Of a DNA stretch of 64,000 bases, positions 23,318 through 31,732 are shown piece by piece. The notes below the pieces were generated by a model. The model was not told where the DNA came from and did not search any database. It was given only the letters and a program-made list of their open reading frames with translations. The translations under genes were made by a program, and so were the position numbers. Every line of letters starts with the position of its first letter. Positions within the stretch are counted from its first letter, which is position 1. Location: the NCBI RefSeq assembly GCF_038562415.1, contig NZ_JBCFBA010000001.1:248001-312000 (forward strand), in the 5' to 3' direction. Origin of the DNA: Solidesulfovibrio sp. Lineage in GTDB: Bacteria; Desulfobacterota; Desulfovibrionia; Desulfovibrionales; Desulfovibrionaceae.

Positions 23318-24988
23318 CTACTTGTCGAGCAGCAACAGCGGCGCGGCCGCGGCGGAGGGGAATGCCGGCGCGGTGACCGGGGCCGCGACGCCGACCACCC
23401 AATAGCCGACGCTTGTCTGACCGTCCGGGGCCAGCACGGTGTTGACCAGCGGCCCCGAGCCGAAGCGGTCGCTGTAGGGGACGCCGTAGACGGTGTTGTT
23501 GGAAGTGACCCAGATCACGTTGGCGTACCGGTTGTAGGCATTGGGGTTGGTCTGGATCTGGGAAAAGCCCACCAGGGGGTCGAGCTGCCACCAATCCTGG
23601 CTGGGCAGGGCGCCGATGGTTGTGGGCGTGCCCTGGAAGGTCACGGGGTAGGTGCTGCCGAAGTAGCCGCCGAGCAACCCCGTGGTCAGTTCCCCGATGG
23701 CCATGTTCAGGGTGGTCAGGTAGGCGCTGAGATCCTGGAGCGAGGCGTTGGTCCCCGGGTTTTCGGGCGAGCTGGGGTCGCCCAGGGTATCGATGCAGAA
23801 GGTCTGAAAGTTTTCCCAGTCCGGGCCGAGGGTTATCGACGTGTTGTTCAGTATCCACTTGCCCGGGTTTTGGGGGTCCGCAACAGGGCTTCCGGTCTGG
23901 CCGTAAATCGCGGCGTTGTAGTCGTTTATCCCGTTCGTGCCGGTCGTCGGGGACAGGGTGATGCTGGCGTTTGTCCAGGCGCCGTCGGGCGGCAGGGCGG
24001 GATTGGGGCTCACCACCGTGCCGGGATTGATCACCGAGGCCGTCAGCTTGCCGTTGACGGTGATGGTGCCGTCGCTGGCGACCGTGGCCTGCATGTCGAT
24101 GCCGAAGGTGTAGGTCTGGCTGGAGGCCCAGGTGGCATTGCCGGCGCCGAAGCCGTTGGCCCGCTGCAGCGTGGTGGTCGTGCCGACCAGGGACTGCGCG
24201 TACGGAAGGAACGAGGGCCAGGGATTGGGCGACTGGGCGTTGCCGGGATCAAATACGGAGGGGCCGATATAGCGGATCAAATTCCCCGAAGTGCCCCGCA
24301 CCACGGCCGCGCCGCTGGCTCCGGCGCTGACCAGCAGGCCGGCGATCCGGTTGGCGCTCCAGTTGCCGTAGCCGGTGCTTTGCAGCACGGGCTCGGCAGG
24401 GTTGAGCAGGGGATTGCTCTGGTAGCTCTTGATGCTCAGCGGGGCCGTGAAGGCGTCGATGTTCGTCAGATTGCCCTGGTCGCCGCTGCCGCCGTTCATG
24501 GTCAACTCGAACTGCTGAAAGCGCTGGAGGGTCGTGAACACCGACGGGGCCGTGGTGAGGTAATTGGTGCCCGCGCTCGGGTCGTCGTAAAACAGGTAGA
24601 AGACGCAGCTTATCGACCGCGTGATGTTGAGGCCGCCCGTTCCGATATCCGAGAGCTTGACCGGGTTCGACATCAGGTTGGTGACGGTCTGGGGCGGGTT
24701 GTCGGTGGTCTGGTGCGTGCCGTAGGTGATGGGCGAGAGGCCGTTGTCGTACGTGGCCTGCAAGTCGGCGCTCGTGCCGGCGTTGGGATCCTGAATCTGG
24801 AGCCAGACGTCGCCGGAATATGGGGAGGTGTCGAAAAGCACGTTCAAGGAGGCCGAGGCCTCCCGGGGGCGGGCCAGCGAGAAGGCCAGCATGGCAAGGA
24901 CCACGAAGGCCGCCGTCAGCGTTCCGAACAACACCCGGTTTCCCCAGGAAAGACTTTCCGGTGGAACACGGTACGGTTGTCCCTTCAT
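23318..24988 (-). CDS. Secreted protein resembling GH64 beta-1,3-glucanase
   Basis: The 556-residue protein has an N-terminal membrane/signal segment (about 19-41, RVLFGTLTAAFVVLAMLAFS) and a beta-rich, Gly/Asn/Thr-rich secreted body. Blocks such as VWLQIQDPNAG, CVFYLFYDDPSAG, FELTMNGGSGDQGNLTNIDAF and the late GVPYSDRFGSGPLVN recall GH64-type endo-beta-1,3-glucanases. The match is by pattern only and moderate. It stands alone, with GGGAGAAAACGT before the ATG. In a sulfate reducer such an enzyme would be unusual and might attack fungal or algal glucan. Confidence 0.5.
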   Translation of the reverse strand: MKGQPYRVPPESLSWGNRVLFGTLTAAFVVLAMLAFSLARPREASASLNVLFDTSPYSGDVWLQIQDPNAGTSADLQATYDNGLSPITYGTHQTTDNPPQTVTNLMSNPVKLSDIGTGGLNITRSISCVFYLFYDDPSAGTNYLTTAPSVFTTLQRFQQFELTMNGGSGDQGNLTNIDAFTAPLSIKSYQSNPLLNPAEPVLQSTGYGNWSANRIAGLLVSAGASGAAVVRGTSGNLIRYIGPSVFDPGNAQSPNPWPSFLPYAQSLVGTTTTLQRANGFGAGNATWASSQTYTFGIDMQATVASDGTITVNGKLTASVINPGTVVSPNPALPPDGAWTNASITLSPTTGTNGINDYNAAIYGQTGSPVADPQNPGKWILNNTSITLGPDWENFQTFCIDTLGDPSSPENPGTNASLQDLSAYLTTLNMAIGELTTGLLGGYFGSTYPVTFQGTPTTIGALPSQDWWQLDPLVGFSQIQTNPNAYNRYANVIWVTSNNTVYGVPYSDRFGSGPLVNTVLAPDGQTSVGYWVVGVAAPVTAPAFPSAAAAPLLLLDK

Positions 24989-25254
24989 ACGTTTTCTCCC
25001 TGGCGGCGTTTATGGAGTTTGCGATTTTTTCTTCATATCTCTCGTTTCCCCCAAAAGGCAAGGGGAGTTCTGGATGCCGATAGGCGATCCCGACCGGCGA
25101 CAGGGTCTGGCCAGATGTCGGGCCGGCATGCCCCGCGATGGCTCCAGCGAGCCCGGGCGGGGCAGCCCCAGCGGCCAGGGCGCGGGCAACCGAACGTGGC
25201 GCGGCCGGAAACACCCTAAAAAATACGGTAGATGTCTTTTTCGAGAACGCGCCA

Positions 25255-26916
25255 CTAGGCCATGCCCTCGGGCGGCCGCGCCATCGAAGACGGATGATCG
25301 GCCAAGCCCTCCGGTCCAGCGTCGCGGCCCAGGGCGAAAAGGCGGTCGAGACTGTCCTGGAAGCGGTAGTAGAATTTGACGTCGTTGCCGAGCACGTTGC
25401 CGAGCTTGGCGGCCTTGTGGGTGTCGGAGGCGATGTTGCCCGTCATCTGGCGGTGCACGCAGCCGACCAGGCCGCAGTAGACCACGTCGAAGCCCCGGAG
25501 CGCCAAGTCGAAATCATGGGCGATGTCGTCCATCTGGCTCGGCGAGAAGCACAGGTCGAAGGTCGGCGCGTCGGTCAGGGCCTGGCGGGTGAACAGGTGG
25601 CAGCAGCCCATGACATTGGCCGTGTCGCGCACGAAGTCGTACAAGCCGTTGTCGAACTGGGTGTTGGGCGTGTCCAGGCTGATGCGCAGGATGCCCGGCC
25701 GGGCGATGGCGACGTTTCGATACAGGTACTGGTAACGGGGGAAACGGCCGGGGAACAGGACCTTGCAGCCGACAACCCCGCAGTGGGGCCGCGACTTCGC
25801 CGCCGTCAGGAAATGGTGCAGGAAATCCGGCTGCAACAGCACATCGTCGTCGAGAAATACGGTATGGTCGGCCTGCCGGGTCTCGGGTTGGGCGATCAGC
25901 CAGTTGCGCGCCGCCGGCGCGCCGATGTTGATGGGCAGGGCAAGGATGTCGAGGGGATTGTTGGGGAAACGCTCCTTGGCTTTTTCCGTCACGGCCAGGC
26001 TGTCGTCGGTGCAGCCGTTGAGCAGGACCTTGATTTTGGCCGGGCCCAGGTCGCAACGGGCGAGGCTGTCCAGGGTGTCGCCGAGGAATTGGGCCTTGTT
26101 GTAGGAATAGAGGTAGATGTTCAGGGTGGAGGAGGCGAGCAGGTCCGAATCCGGGCGGGTCGGCGAGAGCAGTTCGCCGAGGCGGCGGCGCACCGGGTTT
26201 TGGCGCGGATCCTTGGCCAGCGAGGCCTGGTAGAGGGCGGCCGCCTGTTGCCTGTCCCCGCCGAGGGCCATGATTTCGGCGGCGCAGTTGAGAACGGCCT
26301 CGTCATGGTCCTGGCCGCGCAGGGCCTCCCAGATTTCCAGGGAGGCGGGCAGGAGTTTCGCCGAGGCGCAGGTGAGAAAGAGCCGACGCAGCCAGGCGGG
26401 ACGAAACGCCGCAGGCACCTGGACCAGGCGTACGAGGGGATACGGGTCCCTGCCTTCCGAAAGGTGCAGATTGAGGAGTAAATCGGCAACGATCAGGTTG
26501 GAAGGCATGCTTTTCAAATACGGAAGGAGTCTGTCGATCGCCTGATCGGAATCCTTTTGGAGGAGGCGTTGGAGTTTTCGTTGCCAATAGCCATTGTTGT
26601 GTTGTTGCTTGAGATAGACATAAAAATTCTTGTCTGGAAAATATCCATGCATATTCGAGAAAGCTTCCAGTCCGACGACGCTAAACGGGTCAACCTGTAT
26701 GTACTTTTTGCATAGATACGAAATATATTGCTGTACCTTTGTATTTGAATGAAAGGCTTCGTCTCGGGCCAGTCGATTAACATAGCATGATATTACGGCG
26801 GGATCGAGCAAAAAATTTAATTGATGGTTGTCGAGGTGAACCAGGACTTCGTCAATCGTCAGAAACGTGAGTTCTCCCGGAAGGCCACCCGCTATGCTGC
26901 AATAATCCTCATTCAT
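25255..26916 (-). CDS. Family 2 glycosyltransferase with long N-terminal helical region
   Basis: The protein (about 553 residues) has a helical, repeat-like N-terminal half (about 1-260, including a TPR-like ALYQASLAKDPRQNPVRRRL) and a C-terminal GT-A domain: TLNIYLYSYNKAQFLGDTLD, LLNGCTDDS, DXD-like FLDDDVLL, and DDIAHDFDLALRG as the likely catalytic-base region. It probably transfers a sugar from an NDP-sugar to a glycan or protein. The start is uncertain: ATG at 26916 is preferred (GGGG upstream), with ATG at 26928 and TTG at 26952 also possible. The 5' third is more AT-rich than the catalytic part. Confidence 0.8.
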   Translation of the reverse strand: MNEDYCSIAGGLPGELTFLTIDEVLVHLDNHQLNFLLDPAVISCYVNRLARDEAFHSNTKVQQYISYLCKKYIQVDPFSVVGLEAFSNMHGYFPDKNFYVYLKQQHNNGYWQRKLQRLLQKDSDQAIDRLLPYLKSMPSNLIVADLLLNLHLSEGRDPYPLVRLVQVPAAFRPAWLRRLFLTCASAKLLPASLEIWEALRGQDHDEAVLNCAAEIMALGGDRQQAAALYQASLAKDPRQNPVRRRLGELLSPTRPDSDLLASSTLNIYLYSYNKAQFLGDTLDSLARCDLGPAKIKVLLNGCTDDSLAVTEKAKERFPNNPLDILALPINIGAPAARNWLIAQPETRQADHTVFLDDDVLLQPDFLHHFLTAAKSRPHCGVVGCKVLFPGRFPRYQYLYRNVAIARPGILRISLDTPNTQFDNGLYDFVRDTANVMGCCHLFTRQALTDAPTFDLCFSPSQMDDIAHDFDLALRGFDVVYCGLVGCVHRQMTGNIASDTHKAAKLGNVLGNDVKFYYRFQDSLDRLFALGRDAGPEGLADHPSSMARPPEGMA

Positions 26917-27341
26917 AACAAGCCCCATTGGATTGAATTCGATAGACAGCAAATGCGAAAAGGCATCTCCACGTCAGGAGCCCAGAAAACAATCGGCCGA
27001 AACGATAAAACCAATAGGTTGCCATGTCCATTTGTTCATGATTGCGGATTTGTCCCGTGGTCGTATCCCCCTGGGGATCCATGCCGGGGTGCATTCCTCG
27101 CCGAAGGGATGGGGTCCCTCGCGCCGACGGCCGTTCCGGCCCGGCGTGTCGGGCCTTGCCAGCCGGCGCGCCTTGGGCTATGGGACATAATCGGTCGGCA
27201 GTTCACCCAGGCGTCGCCGCCCCGACAGGGGAGCTAAACCTGCCATGCCCCGTTGCGTCCCGACACCTTGTCCCGTGCCGCGTCGCAAGTCGGCGACCAG
27301 CGATATTCCCCATGGAAATGGCACGCTTGAAGGGATAAGCG
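26917..27341. other. 425-bp divergent intergenic region
   Basis: Lies between the leftward glycosyltransferase and the rightward DUF2087 gene. The left half is AT-rich; the right half is GC-rich. Open frames here lack ribosome-binding sites and family-like sequence. I see no terminator or confident promoter; promoters for both genes must lie here. Confidence 0.5.
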
Positions 27342-27995
27342 ATGTCACGTATTGCCCTGCCCCTGGCCGTTGCCGACATAGCGGCCTTGGCCCATTCCCT
27401 GCGCACCCGCCTGATCGAAGCCCCAGCCACGCCCAGCCACCTGGAGCTGCTCAACTGGCTGGCCAAGGCGGCCGGTTTCAAGAACTTCCAGCACTTCCGG
27501 GCCGAGGCCCGGCCGGCAAGCCCCGTCGCGCCAGGCGACGCGGCCACGGTCGAAGCCGTGGCCCTTGCCGCCCCCCAGCCCCGGCAACTCCGGCCCGCGC
27601 CCGAACCCGTGGACCAGGCCCGCATCAAGCGGCTGCTGCGCCTTTTCGACGCCGACGGACGCCTCGTCCGCTGGCCGTCCAAACGCGGCCTGCAGTTGAC
27701 CTGCCTGTGGGCGCTGTGGGCGGCCATCCCGGCCCGCGAGGTCTTTGACGAGCCCGGGATCACCCGGCTTCTGGGTGCCGCCCACGACTTCGGCGACCCG
27801 GTCTTGCTGCGCCGGGAGCTGTGCGACCTGGGCCTGCTGTGGCGCACGACCGACTGCCGGGCCTACAGGCGCCTCGAGCGCAAACCGCCCCCCGACGCCC
27901 TGGAACTCATCCGCCGCGTACGCGCCGTGGCGACGGCCCGGCCGGACACCGCGCCGCAACCGGCCCCGGGAAAGGAGGGGCGCCATGTGCGCTGA
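27342..27995 (+). CDS. DUF2087-domain protein
   Basis: The 217-residue protein has an N-terminal helical part containing NWLAKAAGFKNFQHFRAEA (a short motif seen in several small bacterial proteins) and a C-terminal DUF2087 domain: LLRLFDADGRLVRWPSKRG, REVFDEPGITRLL, LLRRELCDLGLLWRT and YRRLERKPP. DUF2087 proteins are winged-helix-like and thought to regulate transcription. Two basic residues and the W in RWPSKR match the family. A 25-codon ORF with a strong ribosome-binding site overlaps its end. Confidence 0.8.
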   Translation: MSRIALPLAVADIAALAHSLRTRLIEAPATPSHLELLNWLAKAAGFKNFQHFRAEARPASPVAPGDAATVEAVALAAPQPRQLRPAPEPVDQARIKRLLRLFDADGRLVRWPSKRGLQLTCLWALWAAIPAREVFDEPGITRLLGAAHDFGDPVLLRRELCDLGLLWRTTDCRAYRRLERKPPPDALELIRRVRAVATARPDTAPQPAPGKEGRHVR

Positions 27996-28062
27996 CCGCT
28001 GCAGCCCTCGGGACATGATCCGGGAGCGGATGGCGCGGTTTGGGGCCGAATGCGAGGAATGA
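27985..28062 (+). CDS. 25-residue small ORF with strong ribosome-binding site
   Basis: AAAGGAGGGG lies ideally before an ATG that overlaps the end of the DUF2087 gene by 11 bp. The product (MCADRCSPRDMIRERMARFG then AECEE) is charged, with three Cys. It ends just 16 bp before an intrinsic terminator, so it sits fully inside the transcript. The signal quality suggests it is translated; no function is known. Confidence 0.5.
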   Translation: MCADRCSPRDMIRERMARFGAECEE

Positions 28063-28077
28063 CCCGAAGCAACCCGC

Positions 28078-28111
28078 CGCCCGCCGGGACCGCTGGTCCC
28101 GGCGGGCGTTT
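28078..28111 (+). terminator. Intrinsic terminator after the DUF2087 operon
   Basis: A perfect 14-bp stem (CGCCCGCCGGGACC / GGTCCCGGCGGGCG) with a GCT loop is followed by TTTG and then another T run a few bases on. Confidence 0.85.
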
Positions 28112-28171
28112 GTGGTTTTTGGCGATACCCGAGGCCCGACACCGGATTGCCAGACGCTTCGAATGGAGGGT

Positions 28172-29422
28172 CTAGGTGTTTCTTCCGGTGTGGCGAGCCA
28201 GATAGGCCTTGTAAAAATCCAGGATATGCGGCGGGCAGCCTGGGATGAAGTGGGCTTTTTCCCGGCACGTGTGGGCGTTGCAGATCAGATCCGCGGCGCA
28301 GTTGCCGAAGCACCACAATTCGCCCCGGATGCGGCGCGGATTGCGCATCTGGGGCATGGGCTTGCCCACGTAGACGGTTTGCACCTCCCGGCCGGACAGC
28401 TCCCCCGCGGCATGCAGCTTGTCCAGGGCATGGCGCAGGGCCGAAAGACAGCCCTGGCAGGCGCCCCCTTCGAGGCAGAAGATTTCCGGATAGGCCCCCA
28501 TGCAGCCGATGATGGGCCGTTTGAACGGCCGGGCGACCGCCGCGACCGGCATCCCCACCACCTCGATCCGGTCCGGGTCGGTCTCGCCCAGGCCTTCGCT
28601 GCGGATGACGCGCAGCATGGGGACTTCCATGGGGTCGAAGCCCATGACCTGGGCGCAGACGGTATCCACGGCCGCCGTGTCCGTGCCGCAGACCAGTACG
28701 TTGAAATCCTCGATCACGCTGCCCGAAAGCGGGGCCTGGCCCTGCACGGCGTAAATGGCGTCCACCACGGTCAAATGCGGCCGGATCACCCGCAAGATGT
28801 CGGTCACCTTCACGTTGATGTCGTTGCGGTGGCAAAACATGCGCTGGTTGTCGAGCACCAGCCCATACTGGTTTTTCACCGCGGCGGTCATCAAGGTGTG
28901 CACATGCGTCTTGAGCTTGGGCACATTGATGTACACCTCGGCTTCCAGCAGGGCCCTCGGCACCACGATGGGATCGAAGACAACCGCTTCGGGATTGTCC
29001 AGGCGCACCGTCCCCTCCGCGTCGAAGTACCGCAGGGTCGCGCCGGCGCGTTGCAGCCCTTCCTTGAACCGGCCGAGCTCGGACAGGGCCGCGGCCAGGG
29101 ACAGGCCGTAGCCCGGATTGTCGCCCACCCAAACCTCGCGGGCGCCGGCATCCCGGCACAGGGAGACCAGGCCCAGGACCACCCGTTCGTCGGTGACGAT
29201 GGCCTGGGGATTGCGGGGATCGGGGCGGACGAGGTTGGGTTTGAGCAGGACCCGTTTGCCGGCGCACAGGGCGGGCAAATCGACGCACAGGCCGATGGTT
29301 TCGGCCAGGAAATCGGTCACGGCCCGAAGGCCCGCGCGTGTATAACGGCCCGGGGATTCCGGGATCGCGTTCCGGCGCAGCAAGGCGACGCGCTGCTTGG
29401 GGAAAACGCTCATTTCCTGCAT
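28172..29422 (-). CDS. DUF362-domain iron-sulfur-type protein
   Basis: The 416-residue protein matches the DUF362 family: RVLLKPNLVRPDPRNPQAIV, VGDNPGYG, YINVPKLKTHVHTLMTAAVKN, VVDAIYAVQGQAPLSG and the Asp/Thr-rich CGTDTAAVDTVCAQ. The C-terminus holds Cys clusters (CLEGGACQGC; CFGNCAADLIC) that could ligate an Fe-S cluster in place of the two ferredoxin motifs found in relatives. The function of DUF362 is not established; it is common in anaerobes. It is last in a leftward gene run with the secreted and DnaJ-like genes. Confidence 0.8.
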   Translation of the reverse strand: MQEMSVFPKQRVALLRRNAIPESPGRYTRAGLRAVTDFLAETIGLCVDLPALCAGKRVLLKPNLVRPDPRNPQAIVTDERVVLGLVSLCRDAGAREVWVGDNPGYGLSLAAALSELGRFKEGLQRAGATLRYFDAEGTVRLDNPEAVVFDPIVVPRALLEAEVYINVPKLKTHVHTLMTAAVKNQYGLVLDNQRMFCHRNDINVKVTDILRVIRPHLTVVDAIYAVQGQAPLSGSVIEDFNVLVCGTDTAAVDTVCAQVMGFDPMEVPMLRVIRSEGLGETDPDRIEVVGMPVAAVARPFKRPIIGCMGAYPEIFCLEGGACQGCLSALRHALDKLHAAGELSGREVQTVYVGKPMPQMRNPRRIRGELWCFGNCAADLICNAHTCREKAHFIPGCPPHILDFYKAYLARHTGRNT

Positions 29423-29451
29423 CACCGTCCCTGGAGGGTTGCCCGACCCGG

Positions 29452-29910
29452 CTAGGGGTGCTTGAGCTCGAAATAGTCCGCCCGGTCGATGTCCGGGAAT
29501 TCGTAGACCACGGGCGTGCAGGTCCCCTGGCGGATGATGCGCAGCTCGCAGGCGAAGGCCTTGCCCGCGACGATGCCGTATTTGCGGGCGAAGCGCGGCC
29601 CGGGCGGCATGCCGTTGACCAGGGTCAGCTGGTGGGTAAGGCCCGGGCGGTAGAGCGGCTCGCCGCTGACCGGCGTATCCGGGGTGAACGTAAACGTCAC
29701 GGCCAGGGGCGGATAGGGCGTGGGGATGCCTTCCGTGGGCGAGGGCGGCTGCCAGGGCGCCACGGTTTCGATGACCGCCTTGCCGGGAAAGGTGTCGTAG
29801 CGGCAGGGGCCGCCGACGCGGCCGCCGTCTCCGCCGGCCAGGGCCGGCGAGGCCCAGGGCCAGAATCCGGCCAGGGCGCACAGGACCGTCAGGGCCAGGG
29901 CGATGCGCAT
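29452..29910 (-). CDS. Secreted protein of unknown function
   Basis: The 152-residue protein has a clear Sec signal peptide (about 1-25, ending SPALA-GG) and a mature domain with three Cys and many Pro. GGAGGTTTCCC precedes the ATG. It lies 29 bp from both neighbours on the same strand, so it is probably in their operon. No family recognised; periplasmic location is expected. Confidence 0.7.
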   Translation of the reverse strand: MRIALALTVLCALAGFWPWASPALAGGDGGRVGGPCRYDTFPGKAVIETVAPWQPPSPTEGIPTPYPPLAVTFTFTPDTPVSGEPLYRPGLTHQLTLVNGMPPGPRFARKYGIVAGKAFACELRIIRQGTCTPVVYEFPDIDRADYFELKHP

Positions 29911-29939
29911 GGGAAACCTCCGGTGGCTGCGCGGCCGGG

Positions 29940-30767
29940 CTATTTGGCCAACAGCCGCAGGTACAGATCGCCGCGCATGGGGCCGATGCGCCGGCCCATG
30001 CCTTTCAAGCGGATGGGCCGGCCCACCACGAAATCCGGCGGCAGGGTCACTTCCACCATGGTCGGCTTGCCGGCCCCCAGGCCGTGGCGGATGCCCACCC
30101 GGATGCGCGTGCCGGGGAACAGGCTGGTCGTGGGCAGGTGGACGGTCTGCTCGTCGTCGAGCTGTTTCCTGAAGTAGTCCTTGAGGGATCCCCAAAAACC
30201 CTTGGAGATGTCGAGGGATACCGCCGTATCACCCCAGTGGAACGAGACCTTGCGCGGCCCCTTGGCCGTAACCGGCCCGGGCTTGGCTGCGGTGCCGCGT
30301 TTGACCTGCTGGTAGATGTCCTGGAAGACCTGCCGGGCGAAGGGGTCCTTGAGCAGGTCTTGGAGCACCTCCTCGCGGCGGAAATAAAACCCGGAATCGG
30401 CGTTTTGCCGGCTGGCCTGGGTGTAGGCGGCCCGGCCCTGGCGCTGGCGGTGGGCCTCGCCGGCCGTGGGCCCCGGCCTGGCGCCGGGTTTGGGGCCGGC
30501 GGCCGCGCCGGCGGACGAGGCCGGCCCCTTGGCCTGCCTGAATTCCGGCTCGGCCTCGCGGTTGGCCAGAAAGTGGCGCAGCAGCAGATAGGCTTCGTTT
30601 AAGCGCTGGAACTTGCGCTTGGCGCCGGGATCGTCGGGGTGCAGGTCGGGGTGCAGGGAAAAGGCCAGCTTGCGGTAGGCGGATTTGACGGCCTCGAGGT
30701 CGGCGGCGGCCGTCACGCCAAGCAGGGTGCGCGCCTCGTCAAGGCGCATCGAATCCGCATGGGCCAT
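29940..30767 (-). CDS. DnaJ-domain co-chaperone (CbpA-like)
   Basis: The 275-residue protein starts with a J domain (about 7-70; HPD at 39-41) that would stimulate DnaK ATPase. A Gly/Ala/Pro-rich linker (about 80-110) is followed by a helical segment and a single DnaJ C-terminal beta domain ending in GDLYLRLLAK. There is no zinc-finger region, so it is not a full DnaJ. The start overlaps the YkgJ-type gene by 29 bp. Confidence 0.88.
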   Translation of the reverse strand: MAHADSMRLDEARTLLGVTAAADLEAVKSAYRKLAFSLHPDLHPDDPGAKRKFQRLNEAYLLLRHFLANREAEPEFRQAKGPASSAGAAAGPKPGARPGPTAGEAHRQRQGRAAYTQASRQNADSGFYFRREEVLQDLLKDPFARQVFQDIYQQVKRGTAAKPGPVTAKGPRKVSFHWGDTAVSLDISKGFWGSLKDYFRKQLDDEQTVHLPTTSLFPGTRIRVGIRHGLGAGKPTMVEVTLPPDFVVGRPIRLKGMGRRIGPMRGDLYLRLLAK

Positions 30768-31230
30768 TGGCGCTGTCCTCGGCTTGCGGCGGCGCGATGT
30801 CGGCCAGGGCCTCGGGCACGCCGTCGCCCCTGGGCCGGGAAAGGCCGTGCCTGGCGAGGTATTCCCGCCCCTGGCGGGCGAACTCGGCGTGGGGCACGGC
30901 GCGGTTTATGCCCGGGCAGTCCTCGGCCGCCATGGCGTGGCTGTCGGCGTCGATGATGTTGCCCCGAAAATACGGCCAGGCCCGGCAGACGTCCGGCCGG
31001 CCCGGATGCACGCCGCAGCCGTCGCTGTAAAAGACGCAGGAGCCGTCCCCGCCGGCGATGAGGCGATACTTGCCCGAGACGAAACGGGCGTACCGGGACA
31101 GCATGACCGCCGGCTCCAGATGGAGATGGTCGGCCAGGCGGATGATGTCCCGCTCGGCCATGACGATGCCGCCCTCGCCGTGACAGCAGTGGCCGCAGCG
31201 GCGGCAGGTGAAGGCCTCGAGGCACGCCAT
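30739..31230 (-). CDS. YkgJ-family cysteine-cluster protein
   Basis: The 163-residue protein begins CRRCGHCCHGEGGIV, the zinc- or iron-binding cluster of the YkgJ/CxxCxxCC family, with further Cys at SCVFYSDGCGVHPGRPDVCR. These proteins are widespread, and their metal-bound role is unclear. It overlaps the DnaJ-like gene and follows the CoA-binding gene by 9 bp, implying one transcript. Confidence 0.85.
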   Translation of the reverse strand: MACLEAFTCRRCGHCCHGEGGIVMAERDIIRLADHLHLEPAVMLSRYARFVSGKYRLIAGGDGSCVFYSDGCGVHPGRPDVCRAWPYFRGNIIDADSHAMAAEDCPGINRAVPHAEFARQGREYLARHGLSRPRGDGVPEALADIAPPQAEDSANGPCGFDAP

Positions 31231-31239
31231 CGCTTTCCC

Positions 31240-31653
31240 TTACCCCCAAAGGCGCCGGTGTTCAACCATGATGCAGCGGTCTTCCACCACCTGGATGCCG
31301 CTTGGCGACAAGAGCTCCCGGGCCTGCGGGCTGACGATGCCCGTTTGCATCCAGAAGCAGGCCGGCCGGCCGGCCAGGCCCAGGACCTCGGCGGCGTGGG
31401 CCGGGCAATGCTGCGGGGCGCGGAACAGGTTGACGATGTCCACGGCCGTGTCGATCGCGGCCAGGGTCTTGCGGGCGGGTATCCCCCAGACCGTGGCCCG
31501 GGCCGGATGGACGGGGATGACGGTGAAGCCGGCCTCGATGAGGTACCGGCCGACCATGTCCACTTCGGTGCCGGGCCGGTCCTTGGCCCCGATGAGGGCA
31601 ATGGTCCTGCCCGGGGCGAGCAGTTCCTTAAGCAGCGTATCGGCGTACAGCAT
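31240..31653 (-). CDS. CoA-binding domain protein (YccU type)
   Basis: The 137-residue protein is a stand-alone Rossmann-type CoA-binding domain: TIALIGAKDRPGTEVDMVGR, GFTVIPVHPA, and VDIVNLFRAPQHCPAHAAEV. Relatives such as YccU bind CoA without known catalysis. It is the first gene of the leftward group and diverges from mqnC across 79 bp. Confidence 0.88.
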   Translation of the reverse strand: MLYADTLLKELLAPGRTIALIGAKDRPGTEVDMVGRYLIEAGFTVIPVHPARATVWGIPARKTLAAIDTAVDIVNLFRAPQHCPAHAAEVLGLAGRPACFWMQTGIVSPQARELLSPSGIQVVEDRCIMVEHRRLWG

Positions 31654-31732
31654 GGCCTGCCTTGGGTGGTTTTCGTTTACGGGAAAAAAGTGTATCCGCT
31701 TGGCGGCATCCCTGCCCGGAGGTTACGCGCGC

